Of a DNA stretch of 64,000 nucleotides, positions 11,936 to 22,619 are shown piece after piece. A model generated the notes under the pieces. The model was not told the origin of the DNA, did not search any database, and saw nothing but the letters and a program-made list of their open reading frames with translations. The stretch lies in contig JAMPIV010022930.1 in assembly GCA_024509875.1 (NCBI GenBank), forward strand, positions 186,001 to 250,000. Reading direction: 5' to 3'. The DNA is from Oreohelix idahoensis (Eukaryota; Mollusca; Gastropoda; Stylommatophora; Oreohelicidae). The translations under genes and the position numbers were made by a program. Each line of letters begins with the position of its first letter. Position 1 is the stretch's first letter.

Positions 11936-11955
11936 TGGTGGGCCAGATTCCTGGG
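11936..11955 (+). other. Presumed primer-binding site of the pol-less element
   Basis: TGGTGGGCCAGATTCCTGGG starts two bases after the 5' LTR. The equivalent site in the Gmr1-type element at 49797-49814 reads TGGTGGACCAGCTTTCTG on the minus strand, so position and core are conserved. I cannot name the primer tRNA. Confidence 0.6.
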
Positions 11956-13219
11956 TCCAGCCTACGCAGTCTTGTTGTGTTGAGAATCACATTTTACAGT
12001 TACAAGAACATTTGTTTGACCACATCAACACCAGTAGGACAGCTATACAATCAATGTCAGCTTGACCTGTTCTGACAAGTGTAGCAATATCTGGGTCAGC
12101 ACTTGTTGACATTTGGCACAGTACAGTCAGTGTTCTAAACTAGTGATTGTTTAGCCTGCTGAAATAGAAGAGCAATGTTGAACATAAAGTGCAAATTTCA
12201 TCGTTGGATCTTCTAATGTGCTCAAAAAATTGAACAGTGTAACAGTTAGAAAGCAAATCTATTACTCAATAAAGTGGTAGTCTAATTTGTTAAAACTGAG
12301 CATACAGTACAATACATTGCAACTGCAACACATTTCATTATATAATGTACACATTTATGATTTATATGTATTTATGTTTATATATTATTTGTTTATATGT
12401 GTGATTGTTATGTGTTTGCGGGCCTGGATGGGAGGTGACTAGAACAGGAAATACCAAGTGATATTGGTCTTGTTCTGGCGTTCTATAGGGAGCAATTTCT
12501 TAATTGAAATTTGCATGCAACATTGTTTGCAAATATTTGGTTAGCTGTGACGACTGTGTTCATATTTGTATTTGTAATATTTTTCTGTTCTTTATTTTTG
12601 TTTGATTTGTTTGTATAATTGTAGGTCTCATCTTTCCTTTCATTTCAGTTCTTTACACCCTTATGTTTATACACTGTGGCGTTATTTGTCTTGTTATCTT
12701 ATTGCAGTTATCATCACAGATTCTGTGATCATTTTTTTCATTTCTCCTATTTAATTTAATTTGATCTCTGCAAATGTTTTCAGATTGTCTTTTCTTGTTT
12801 GTCCTTTGTAATGTCTTTAGTTGACATATGACATAGGAGGTATAGTTGAATACACTTATATTATAGTACAGATTAGTACTTTATGATTATTATTGTTATA
12901 AAACAAAGTGTACAAGACCTTTGTAAGGCTTGTCTCCCAAAGTGATTGGTATAGGAAATATTATTTTCCACAGGTACTCAAGTGATCATTGATTACATTA
13001 AGGTATACAAGACCTTTGTAAGGCTTGTCTCCCACAGTATTTGAGATATACAGTTATTGTTTTCCACAGGTACTCAAGTTATCATTGGTTATATTATAAA
13101 CAAAATAACCATACAAGTTTTTCACTAAGACTAAGTCTATGGTATAGACTTGTCTCCCATTAAGGTGAAATAAGGTAATTTACTTACTTTTTCAGGTTAC
13201 TGATCTCACATTATCAGAC
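11956..13219 (+). other. Untranslated leader of the pol-less element
   Basis: About 1.26 kb without a long ORF. Part (12470-12660) matches the leader of the Gmr1-type element B. Between 12905 and 13165 a segment is repeated imperfectly two to three times: TACAAGACCTTTGTAAGGCT, then TTTTCCACAGGTACTCAAG. The leader ends in TTACTTTTTCAG just before the ORF, a good splice-acceptor-like sequence, so a spliced subgenomic RNA is possible (inference). Confidence 0.65.
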
Positions 13220-15170
13220 ATGATGGATACTGTACATCATTTTCTTCAGGAAGGAAGAAAAAAATTACATTTATTTGGTGAAGACTGTGAGAATTATGCC
13301 ACAGAGCAGTTTCTGTTTCAAGCGAGTGATGTTCTTGAAGAATATGCTAGGTATAATTATAAAAACGGCTATTCAACAGAGAAAGCAGTGAGACTTTCTA
13401 AGTTTATATCTACTGTTTTTTGCAAGGAAGCTGAACTTACGACTCAAGGCAGTAATATTGTTACTTTGAAAAAAAACCATAAATGAGCTTCAGGGTAAAA
13501 ATAAAGCTCTTACTGATGAGCTACAACAGTTGAAAATGCAGAATGAGAAGAAGTTCTCAGAAATGGATTTTGAGAATACTATATTGAAGAGTAAAGTGAC
13601 GGGATTGATAGCGGATAATAAGAAATTTGGTGAATTCTCTCTTAGACAGAAAAAAGAGTTAGAAGATGAAGTTACCTCATTAAAACAGATGATGGATAAT
13701 CAGGTAGATAAGGTGAACTCTTCCACGCTTGATTTAAAACTACTGTGGAAGATAATAGAAACATTAGCTCTTTCTAGTGAGAATAAATTGAGACAATCTC
13801 AACTGGAAAAGGAGAAAAAAAAGTTAGAAGATGAGATGAGCTCAATGAAAGACAAATATCTATGTAATGAACAGGCTCTTATTAGTGAGCTTGAACAGGT
13901 TAAAAGAGACTATGATGAATTAAAAGTGGAGGCTGAGAAACACAAGAAGATATATAATGATAAACTCACTAATCAATTGAGTAAGAATGTGTTTCTAAGC
14001 CGCTAACTAGAAGAAAAGAATTTCATATCTCAGGAGGAGATTAAAGTGTTTAAGAATAAGAAGGATATGGAGATTCAGTCACTGCAACTGGAGTTGACAC
14101 AGTTGAGAGCGAAGAAAGAAAATGATGAAAAGATTGATAAACTGATGACTACTCATCATAGTGCTATGGAAGCACTAAAACTTGAACTTGTTCAAGAAAA
14201 GACTAAGGTTCTAGAAACTACGTCTCAGATGACAGAATTGAGAACAGATCTCAAGGATAGTATTGCTAGAGAGAAAACTCTTGTATCTCAGTTACGTGTT
14301 ACAAAGTTAGATTATAACTGGGAAGTGAGAACTAATGAGAAAACTCAGAAAGCTTTTTCTAGAGAGAAAGCTTTGGCAGAAGTGGAAGTTACAAAACTTC
14401 GTAAGAGGGTCGACGGTTTGTTAGATATTGTTTTGAACAATAAGATGTTGTCTAATAATAAGGTGAATGGATTTGAACACAAATCTGATGGTCACTATGT
14501 TAGTGCAAAGAGTCAACGACATGCTAGTGGTGACATGAAACAATATTTCAACAGATCTTTTCGTGGAAAATATACTTTCCCACGAAATAATGATACTGCC
14601 TCTAATGGGAGTTGGCGTGAGGCCGACAAAAATAAATCAAGTGTCAGTTTTTTGGACCACGGTGAGGACTTGGATAAATGTCATGACAAGATTCCTCAGA
14701 AAAACCGTGCATCAACTTTTCAAGGTTCTGATAGATTGGTAAAAGAGAATAAAACTGTTAGTACACATCGTACTCAGCCCAAGCAGTACGATCCATCTGT
14801 TAAGCACATTGCCACAGGCAAAAATAACAACAATTGTGCTAGAAAAGATAGGCGTAATTATGAACAGCGCCAAGGGCGTTCATCACGTGTTAATTTTTCT
14901 TTTTCACGTAATGGTTCTTTTTCAAAGAATTGGAGGCAATTTGATGATGCTCAATTTTTTGGTCCCAGTAACAGTAGGAACTTCAATAGAGGTTACCAAC
15001 CTCATAATAATTATTTTTGTGGACAACAAAATCCTACTGATCATAAGGGTAATAACACAACTTTTCATAACTATGGTAAATGGAGTGTAAACAAAAGCAA
15101 TGGTCTAAACGGAGATCATAATTTGGATAGATCTCGTTACGACGGTAGATCTCAACATGAGTCCACTTAA
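13220..15170 (+). CDS. Gag-like coiled-coil protein of the pol-less LTR element (two breaks)
   Basis: The coding region starts at ATG 13220. The first 88 codons begin MMDTVHHFLQEGRKKL, resembling the Gag start of the Gmr1-type element at 48702 (MSTLDYFITQGKAL) in spacing of F, G, E and Q. An eight-A run at 13469-13476 shifts the frame. The new frame then runs to 14003, stops at a single TAA (14004-14006), and continues in the same frame to 15170. From about 13480 to 14430 it is a continuous charged heptad-type coiled coil. The last 230 codons are basic and rich in N, R, G, S and Y, with FSKNWRQF, similar to SSKNWRRP in the other element's Gag tail. There is no recognisable SCAN-like capsid domain, zinc knuckle or protease. 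I infer a Gag derivative whose capsid is replaced by a coiled coil. A host origin of the coiled coil is possible. Confidence 0.75.
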
Positions 15171-15561
15171 GTTTATTGTCGTAAGATTTCCTGATACACT
15201 TCCAGACTTATGTCTGTCCTTGATATATCATATATTGATTGTAACACTACTTAGCGGTTCATTGATGTTTATTCACCGCTGATCTTTCAATGTTTTTTTT
15301 TTTCGTCTTTGATGATCATGATGTTAAGATATCTTAGATGAAATTTATGTATAAACTAATGTAGAAATTGTGTCATTGCTAATATTGTAGTATGCGTTGG
15401 TGACACCTCTCTGGAAATATTTATACTTAGAGAAGTACTTTCTCTAAGGTCATAAAACTTATGCTTATCATCTGCGCATTGTTATTGGTGCGTTGTGAGC
15501 CTATTGTATGTTGCTCCTAGATGTATTTCAAAAAAAAAAAAATGTACCATTTTTTTTTCCT
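15171..15561 (+). other. 3' UTR of the pol-less element
   Basis: Closely related to the 3' UTR of the Gmr1-type element (43269-43640, minus strand). Shared blocks include TTTATTCACCGCTG, CATCTGCGCATT and GCGTTGTGAGCCTATTGTA, followed by GTTGCTCCTAGATGTATTTC and then a long A run. This is the strongest link between the two elements. Confidence 0.85.
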
Positions 15562-15577
15562 GAGGGGTGTGGTAATC
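15562..15577 (+). promoter_or_regulatory. Polypurine tract of the pol-less element
   Basis: GAGGGGTGTGGTAATC-type purine-rich run directly before the 3' LTR. The counterpart in element B reads GGGAGGTGTGGTAAGAC on the minus strand. Expected role: plus-strand primer in reverse transcription. Confidence 0.75.
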
Positions 15578-17184
15578 TGTTGCGTGCATATTTTGACGCA
15601 CATATTACAAAAATCGATATGGCTATTTAATATGGAAAAAATATAGACATTCATTCATTTGTGTATGAAAATGCTGTCTATGGTAAAGCTAGATAATTCA
15701 TGATTGATTTACACTTTTGATTATAGGAGTAATCGTTCTTGATATTGATTCGGCGCATGGATATTGCACTCATGTCCGTACTTATTTGTTAGGGCAGAAA
15801 AAATAGATTTAATTTGCTTATTATGTTTATGGCCTGAATTCATATGTATTACATATTATTAGTACAAGTAGAATCAGTCCTATATTGTATATTTTGGATG
15901 GGTAGGCAGGACTATATTCTTGTTATGCCGCTCTAGCGGAAGTATGAGTTGTCTTGACAAGTCGTGAGGAGTTCCGATGTACCGTTTACAATGGCGGGTT
16001 ACGCATTTTCAAGGGCTGGTACATTCTTAAGTAAAAATGATTTATGAAGTGGTTTTTCTTCTGTAGGAGATTGTGTCTCTACTAGAGTTTGTGTTAGAGA
16101 CTCTCCTAATGTACGGTATCATGTATGATTCGGACTCCAGGTAATGCCAGACCCTATTTTTTGATGATCTCATGTCGGTTAGACCTAGCTGGAATTTTGT
16201 GCTTCGCAACGCTAGGGTCATGTTTGTATCGACGAAGATGACGGGCTTCCATACAGCAGTTATGTCTACGTGAAGTAACTGGATTACTGTAGAACTGTAT
16301 GGAGAAACTTTAGGAAATTATTCATATGCATTTCAAATTAACTTTGGCTTATATATACCCTCCTGTGAGTGAGTGAGCGACAACTCAGGAAGGCGGCCAT
16401 GTTACATTCCTGTCATCATATTTTTGAATCACTGTCCAGAGAACGGGGCATGTATCTTACTATTTGGACAGTGGCAAGGAGATCTCAATTTTGATAGAAA
16501 CCCCTTATCGTGGTTTCATAATATGATATAAACTATGAACATAAAGCAACTTTAGTTACTTACCGATCCGCCTTCACTGACGCGTTTAGTCAGATAGGGG
16601 ATGCGGCCATAATGTATGATAACATTGGAAGCTATTGATGTACTACCCATGATATATGAATGTGTCATGACATGGGATCTACTATGTATGCCTGCAAATT
16701 GATGTGTCAACATATACCCATGATTTACTCGTTATGTCCCAGTGTGTGCGTCTAAATAAACTGTGTAAAAAAGATTCCAGCAGTCTGCATTGGTGCCTTG
16801 TAGACACAAGTGAATGAGTGCTTAGATTGGTCAGAACACAAACAGTCCACCATTCGCGTTAATCACACTCTACACTTCCACTCCATATATACACCATCCT
16901 GCGTCGGTTGAATTGACCAAGTTTTGGGCCTGCTCCCCCTGGAGCCTTAGAGGGAAACTACTGCTTACAGCTGTCTTTGCCTTCCCTAACTCAGGACTAG
17001 GGTGAGTTACCCATTTACAGCTGGGTAGACTGGAGCATGCCTGATCTCAACAACTCTGTACACTACAATGGACATATACAGTAGTGGCACCACAAACAAC
17101 ATGCTACAGTGATTGATAGTGGAGCTTTACCGAAGAAAGAGAACACACTTTACACAATACAGCCACACTTTACAGTGGTTTACA
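15578..17184 (+). repeat. 3' LTR of the pol-less element
   Basis: 1607 bp, about 99% identical to the 5' LTR by eye. Differences include C/T and A/T changes such as TTGATCATAGG versus TTGATTATAGG and GAGATATC versus GAGATCTC, and a few homopolymer-length changes. Ends TTTACA before the duplication GATGG. Confidence 0.93.
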
Positions 17185-17469
17185 GATGGGTGTAACAAAA
17201 AGATTGTCATTTGATTTGTATTGGTCAAATGACTTTCATTGAGATGCAAAGGAAAAGGACTCTTTGTTTGTTGGTTTTTTTTTTAAATTTTTTAAAAAGT
17301 TTTAAATTAAAAACAATTTTTTTAATCGTTTTTTTCATCTTTCCATACCTCTCTTCCTATCACATCTAACATGTACACAAACAAATTTTATATCATCAGA
17401 TTCATCATTCATTTATTTCTATACAGTCCAAAAATTAGAGCAATTGACCAAAAAACTATAGAATTTACA

Positions 17470-17712
17470 AGTCATCCACTATAAAAAAAGGGGGTGTTGT
17501 GAAAAAGAATGCAGCTGCAGGGCACATTTTCGGGAAAACAATGCAGCGTGCTAAAGGATAAGGTCCTACCAAACACAGGATTTCCTGGTCTGTTAGTGAT
17601 AATTAAGCGCAGAAATAGACTAAATGATGACACGATCACATCATTTTTACAGTGCAAAATAAACTCAGACAAATATTGTTTGAGTTTTAAAATAAATGAA
17701 GACCTGTTTTAA
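17470..17712 (+). pseudogene. hAT transposase C-terminal remnant (copy 1)
   Basis: The + strand keeps NRLNDDTITSFLQCK and a stop near 17710. The same residues (RNRLNDDS) occur in copy 2 on the minus strand around 31020. This is the end of the hAT dimerisation region. The rest of the transposase is missing from copy 1. Confidence 0.7.
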
Positions 17713-17890
17713 AAGGCAAAGTCCCCATGCCTCTATGATGCAGCTGTAATTGAAATTTTTTTTACACGAATTAACTCTTTTGATACGTTTTTTCTGTCTT
17801 TATTTTTTTTTGTACAGGTTTTGCTGGTCTTTGTACAGGGTTTTTGAATTTTTTGTACAGGTTTTTCATGTCCGAGGTGTGGCATGTATG

Positions 17891-18870
17891 GCCAAGTCTT
17901 CCTGTCCCATGCCATCAATTTGAGGTTTTTCCATGTCTTCTCCATCCTCTTTATGTTTGTCTCCAGTTCTCTTTTCCATGTGTTCTTTGGTCTTACTCTA
18001 CCTCTCTGACCCTGGGATTCCAGAACTTGGATTGTCTGGAAAGTCTTATCAGCTGGTTTTCTCAATGTGTGTCTTATCCATCTCTAGCGTCGTCTTCTCA
18101 TCTTTTGTTGGCACTGGCACTTGTCTGGTTCTTGTCATCTCATGTCTGACTGGCACTTGTCTGGTTCTTGTCATCTCATGTCTGACTGGCACTTGTCTGG
18201 TTCTTGTCATCTCATGTCTGACTGGCACTTGTCTGGTTCTTGTCATCTCATGTCTGACTGGCACTTGTCTGGTTCTTGTCATCTCATGTCTGACTGGCAC
18301 TTGTCTGGTTCTTGTCATCTCATGTCTGACTGGCACTTGTCTGGTTCTTGTCATCTCATGTCTGACTGGCACTTGTCTGGTTCTTGTCGTCTCATGTCTG
18401 ACTGGCACTTGTCTGGTTCTTGTCGTCTCATGTCTGACTGGCACTTGTCTGGTTCTTGTCATCTCATGTCTGACTGGCACTTGTCTGGTTCTTGTCATCT
18501 CATGTCTGACTGGCACTTGTCTGGTTCTTGTCATCTCATGTCTGACTGGCACTTGTCTGGTTCTTGTCATCTCATGTCTGACTGGCACTTGTCTGGTTCT
18601 TGTCGTCTCATGTCTGACTGGCACTTGTCTGGTTCTTGTCGTCTCATGTCTGACTGGCACTTGTCTGGTTCTTGTCATCTCATGTCTGACTGGCACTTGT
18701 CTGGTTCTTGTCATCTCATGTCTGACTGGCACTTGTCTGGTTCTTGTCGTCTCATGTCTGACTGGCACTTGTCTGGTTCTTGTCATCAGTTCCACGTTGG
18801 TGAACTTGTCATACTTCTTCAATTCTTCTTTTCTATGCAAGCACCCATTTATGAAAGTCTGCTTCATGTC
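17891..18870 (-). mobile_element. LINE C-terminal fragment (TTGA-tail family) with internal 36-bp expansion
   Basis: Minus-strand LINE copy whose 3' end (9760-9803) was cut off by hAT copy 1. On the minus strand it encodes FINGCLHRKEELKKYDK, then TRTRQVPV, the tandem array, and after the array RPKNTWKRELETNIKRM and WKNLKLMAWDRKTW. The same protein without expansion is at 30035-30600 on the + strand. Confidence 0.85.
18109..18786 (-). repeat. 36-bp coding minisatellite, about 19 units, inside the LINE
   Basis: The unit is CTGGCACTTGTCTGGTTCTT then GTCATCTCATGTCTGA. On the minus strand it encodes the 12-residue repeat TRTRQVPVRHEM. Because 36 is a multiple of three, both strands stay open through the whole array. 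Units differ by a single A/G position (GTCATC or GTCGTC) in the order seven A, two G, four A, two G, two A, one G. That argues for block duplication. It arose from the single TRTRQVPV segment of the parent LINE. Confidence 0.95.
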
Positions 18871-18879
18871 ATTACTGAA

Positions 18880-19880
18880 CCATATTTGTTCTAGTGGTAA
18901 TGAGAGAGCTGACATCCTAGCATCAAGAGCACCCACAGTGGGGACACTGGATATGGATAAAGAAGAGATACTGAGAACAATTAATGATCGCCTGTTAGAG
19001 AAAATGAATCATCAAGGTTAACACATTAACTACCGAATTAAAAAACACACTGTGGCCGAATTAAATTTTTTTCCCATTTTTCATCCTGTAGGTGTTTGCA
19101 CAAAGTAAGCTGTAGTTTTCGTAATTGTTTACAGATTTTTATGAATTACACGTTATTTTAAAGATAAATGAATGTACTATTACAATAAACACCGGTTGTA
19201 ACTATAATAGAGGTTGTTGCTATTTCAATGCCCTCCGATGCCCGAGGACTTGCAATATTTTCACAATTATAACTGCTTGCGCCCCATCTCTATCAAAATC
19301 ACAATTTCAATCAATGTGCACACGGTTTTCACTCTTGTCCTTGTCGCTAGATCTATCAGTCAATTGTTGAAACATGTTTCTATCCTATTCAGCCGTTAGA
19401 CGAGATGTACACGCATATTTTGTAGTCCTATCATTAGTTGCCACGGTAAACAGTTTTACACGATTTGGTAACTAACCCAAAACGCTGAAAGATATGAACA
19501 TAATATCAATTTTCCAGTGTTCTACAACAACCATGCTTTGGGAATTTGTTTTCCGGTGGCAACTTAAAATCTCGAACCAGATCAGAAAGTGTTTCAGTAC
19601 ATTTTTCATTCGTTTTATTACTAAAATTAGATTGGCGCTCTGAGCGGCTTGCGGTCCAAATGTGATTATTTTGTGAGCCGACAGCGGCTTGCGGTAGTTA
19701 ATGTGTTAAGGCTGTTAGAATTTGGCATCAAACGTTAGACTAGCAGAGATGGATGTATGAGAGGATGCATCTGTCGTGTATATAACCAGCGAGCCACAGG
19801 AACAGTTAGCATTCACACTCTTCGACATATACTGAGGGAAACTGAGCACCTGTGGGTTTGCCCGGAGTGGGTTGATGTCA
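18880..19880 (+). mobile_element. LINE RNase H-type C-terminus, split by a piggyBac MITE
   Basis: The left part (18880-19017) encodes GNERADILASRAP, the end of an RNase H domain typical of some non-LTR clades. The right part (19710-19880) continues with the LEFGIK..., MRGCICRVYNQRATGTVSIH and HTLRHILRETEHLWVCPE themes. Related minus-strand copies are at 20225-20565 and 53350-54205. Confidence 0.8.
19018..19709. mobile_element. piggyBac-type MITE with 18-bp TIR
   Basis: Both ends show TTAACACATTAACTACCG as a perfect inverted repeat including the TTAA target. The interior (692 bp in total) has no transposase. Repeated GCGGCTTGCGG motifs near the right end (CTCTGAGCGGCTTGCGG and ACAGCGGCTTGCGG) are likely subterminal motifs. 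It interrupts a LINE C-terminus, so it arrived after the LINE. Confidence 0.88.
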
Positions 19881-19884
19881 TTTC

Positions 19885-20158
19885 TTTTCAACTATAAAAA
19901 TAACAATTTATTCTAGACTTTGCTTTGTCATTCTCTGAACCAAATATAATCATATTCTAAGCCATATATTGCAAAGTTTTAAATTCTGTTTTTCTGTTGT
20001 GGGCTATATCATGTCATATTCTATAAGATAAACAGAATGAGAATTATGTTAAAAACATCTAGTTCTTGCTATGGGGAAATTCAAATCAGTTTGAGAATCC
20101 TCACATAGTCTGGTCTCCCAAAATTTGACATCAGCTGTAATAGAATTGTCCTTTATTT
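19885..20158. other. No recognised feature
   Basis: AT-rich intron sequence between a LINE relic and a hAT element. No splice-bordered exon or repeat end seen. Confidence 0.4.
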
Positions 20159-20166
20159 ATGTAAAT

Positions 20167-20888
20167 CAATGGTTCTTAACGTAGGCCATATGTTTCCCTA
20201 GGGGGTCACAGTTATTGTTATTGTTGTTCAGAATGGACATCATTGCACTCCGGAAAAACCCAAAGGTGCTCAGCAAATATCGAAGGGTATGAATGCTAAG
20301 TGTTCCTGTTGCACGCTGGTTGTATGTACGCCAGATGCATCCTCTCTTATGTTCATCCCTGTCAGTTTTACGCCTAATGCCAAACTCCAGCAGTCTTAGC
20401 CTTCATGACTCATCGATTGAGGTGTCGCTCTCTAATAGGCGATCACGAATTGTCCCCAGCATCTCTACCCCGTCCATATCCTATACACCTACTATAGGCA
20501 CTCTCGAAGCTAGTCTATCATTTCTTTCATTGCCACGTACCCCTGCATGACCAGGACAATAGATCCAGTTTTTGAAGATTCAAGGCTTCAATGGACATTT
20601 CCACTCATACAGTAGCCATCCATTTTGGTTTCCGAAGCTTGGACAGAGAGTCGAAACAATAACTGCCTCCATCAATGAAGTCTCAGACAACCACCTCCAA
20701 GCCGCAGTAGCTGCCTCTACCTCTACCCTCACACTGGAGGTTGTTGCCATGTAACCTCCACTGTGTTCAGCGACACAGTAAAATGGTAAAGTACCTTTTT
20801 TCCAGCTAACAGCGACAATGAGGGAGGCCACAGAGGTAAATGAGACTCAGACTGGGGGCCATGAGCAAATAATGGTTGAGAACCCTTG
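20167..20888. mobile_element. hAT-type element with 8-bp TSD ATGTAAAT, carrying a LINE fragment
   Basis: Left end CAATGGTTCTTAACG, right end the complement of CAAGGGTTCTCAACC. The 8-bp duplication ATGTAAAT is perfect (20159-20166 and 20889-20896). Inside, 20225-20565 is a minus-strand LINE RNase H-type fragment (ERADRLAS, RLLESD themes). This explains most of its length. Confidence 0.9.
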
Positions 20889-20896
20889 ATGTAAAT

Positions 20897-21250
20897 AATA
20901 AATATTAATGGGTGTGAAGGGGAGGATGTATGTGGGTAGATCTAGAACTATAGAGTTCACATCAATAAGCACACACACCTCCATCAATAGCTAGCTCTCT
21001 AGTTAATGATTCGTTACTGATACAATGATGTTACATTGGGGAAAGACAACTGAAACGTCAATGTTACAGTAGTGGATTTACGGTATGGGACAGAACATGG
21101 GCACGTATAAGCTAGGGTACCACAAAACTAATAACGGAGTCAGTGAAATGGGAAAACTTAACTACCTTCTCTCCATTTATTCATAAATACACAAGATGGC
21201 CAAAAAGTAATAATGAGTGGACTGAAGAAATGATTGCTACCATCACCAAT
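20897..21250. other. No recognised feature
   Basis: Intron sequence without recognisable coding or repeat ends, directly before a SINE-like repeat. Confidence 0.35.
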
Positions 21251-21252
21251 GT

Positions 21253-21575
21253 ACCTTTTTCTTCTTCTTCTTCCTCGTTCGTCCTGAAAAGGACGTTGGT
21301 TGCGTTGTGTCTGTTTACGCCGGAGCTGTGATATCTGCACCTTTCGGTCGACACATCCGACTTCAGCACGGCAGTTTTTGGGACCGGGTTTGCCTTCCCT
21401 CTGCGATCCCTACTCTCTCAGCCAGACTGCAGTGATGCAGACTGTTTCCAGGACCACCACGTGGAGGTGGAGTAGGGTCTTAGTCAGCTCTGGTTCGCTG
21501 ACTCTGATGCAAGCAGTCAAGCTATGGGTCGCTGACTGCATTCTCTATTTCTGCATCTTTGGGTCCCACCAATGT
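21253..21575 (-). repeat. SINE-like repeat family D, copy 1
   Basis: About 320 bases, nearly the same as 25548-25860. Read on the minus strand, it ends in TCCTTTTCAGGACGAACGA followed by an AGAAGAAG tail, as expected for a poly(GAA)-tailed retroposon. The body includes CCTACTCCACCTCCACGTGG. No ORF. Confidence 0.8.
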
Positions 21576-22615
21576 ACCTGAGAATAGGTGAAATATAAAT
21601 CAAGCCTCACAGCCGCGATTGACCACAAATCGGCATCTCAGCAAAATAGTGGCAAACTATAATGTAAAATAAGTGATACTTGAAGAAGGGACAGACCTTT
21701 GGTCGTTGCCGCAACATATAAACACTATCAGTCCTATACAACAGACACAAGGACTAGCCATGAATTAAATGGCGAAAAGCAACTGTCCCACCGTGGCTAT
21801 CCATAAGGTATATAGATACCAACTGTCGGATAAATGCCTATTCAAGGTGGCTGCCAAGACTAAAGTCTGTAATGGCTTCTCTTTCCCACCAAACTTCATC
21901 CAAATCACGTGACCAGCTATTCCTGCACAGAATCAACCATTGCTCACCACATAAACTAGACTGCTGCTCCAGACCAAGCACCTAAGTCATGGTAGCTAAA
22001 ATATACCGTGACAATTACAATTAAATCCACTTGAACAGTTAGTTCAGTCTCCTAGACATTTATAATGAATCTTTTAATAATAACTGTAGGGCAATGATCA
22101 GTCACAGTTATACATAGAAATCCAGTCATCTTTCTCAGTCTCCACATCAGCTGTCTTGAAACAACTTTGACAATCTTCTTCATGAACAATCCATTTAGTA
22201 AAATCACTTCTCTTGCTCTACAAATCTCTCTTCACACTCGCTACTCATCGTCATCTGCCCTTCCAACAACCCCTGCTGCCCATTCCCTCCCTTCCACCCG
22301 CTTCACCAAAACACGTGACATTTTTACACACCTCACTGAACATAATTTACTACCACAAAGTTTACTGTTCACCACATCACTTGTTGAAAAATCACAACAG
22401 CAAAAGTATACACTGACTCATGAAAACTCGCAAATACCAAATATAGGTCCCCCCAGAGCAGAGGACCATTCATTCAAGCAAACACAATAAAAAAAAGCAA
22501 AACTCCCTGATGGAATGGGTGTATTGCAGGCACTTGAAAGAAATGAAGAAAACTAGGTAACAGAAATGATATACTTACTGATGACTCACATCCAGGACCA
22601 TCGAATGCACATCAT
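21576..22615. other. No recognised feature
   Basis: One kilobase of intron sequence. Short open stretches exist (for example 22167-22490 on the + strand) but lack family motifs, and I consider them chance ORFs. Confidence 0.35.
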
Positions 22616-22619
22616 CTCA

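Larger units (their letters stand above)
10331..17184 (+). mobile_element. Pol-less LTR retrotransposon with coiled-coil Gag-like ORF
   Basis: Full element with two long direct repeats starting TG and ending CA, and the 5-bp duplication GATGG (10326-10330 and 17185-17189). The interior is 3.6 kb. It holds a 1.3-kb leader, a Gag-like coding region of about 1.95 kb (13220-15170) and a 3' UTR with a polypurine tract, but no protease, integrase, reverse transcriptase or RNase H. Its leader (near 12470-12660), presumed PBS, 3' UTR (15260-15560) and PPT are clearly related to those of the Gmr1-type element at 41804-51263. It is thus best described as a large non-autonomous derivative, probably mobilised in trans. 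LTRs differ by roughly a dozen substitutions by eye, so the insertion is fairly recent. Confidence 0.93.
9804..17890 (+). mobile_element. hAT-type DNA transposon, copy 1 (deleted, carries an LTR element)
   Basis: The ends are a perfect 14-bp inverted repeat, CATACATGCCACAC. The flanks are the 6-bp duplication GCCAAG (9798-9803 and 17891-17896), cut into a LINE copy (9760-9803 joined to 17891 onwards). Removing the LTR element leaves only about 1.2 kb. The left arm 9804-10330 matches the right arm of copy 2 (53265 leftwards). The right arm 17470-17890 matches the left arm of copy 2 (30808-31060) and still encodes the C-terminal piece NRLNDDTITSF of a hAT-family transposase. It is therefore an internally deleted copy in + orientation. 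A 6-bp duplication is unusual for hAT, where 8 bp is normal. Confidence 0.88.

Noticed and set aside
13220..15170. Coiled-coil protein as a host myosin, golgin or tropomyosin-type gene
   Set aside because: It lies exactly inside an LTR element with TSD, without introns, and its flanks match the non-coding parts of a second retrotransposon. It belongs to the element.
17933..19021. Long + strand ORFs with LTGTCLVLVISC or SDWHLSGSCHLM repeats
   Set aside because: These are translations of the 36-bp array on the wrong strand or frame. The parent LINE shows the true frame is on the minus strand.
22167..22490. 107-codon ORF as a host gene
   Set aside because: No start context, domain, splice border or similarity to anything recognisable. 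Composition looks like chance reading of intron DNA.
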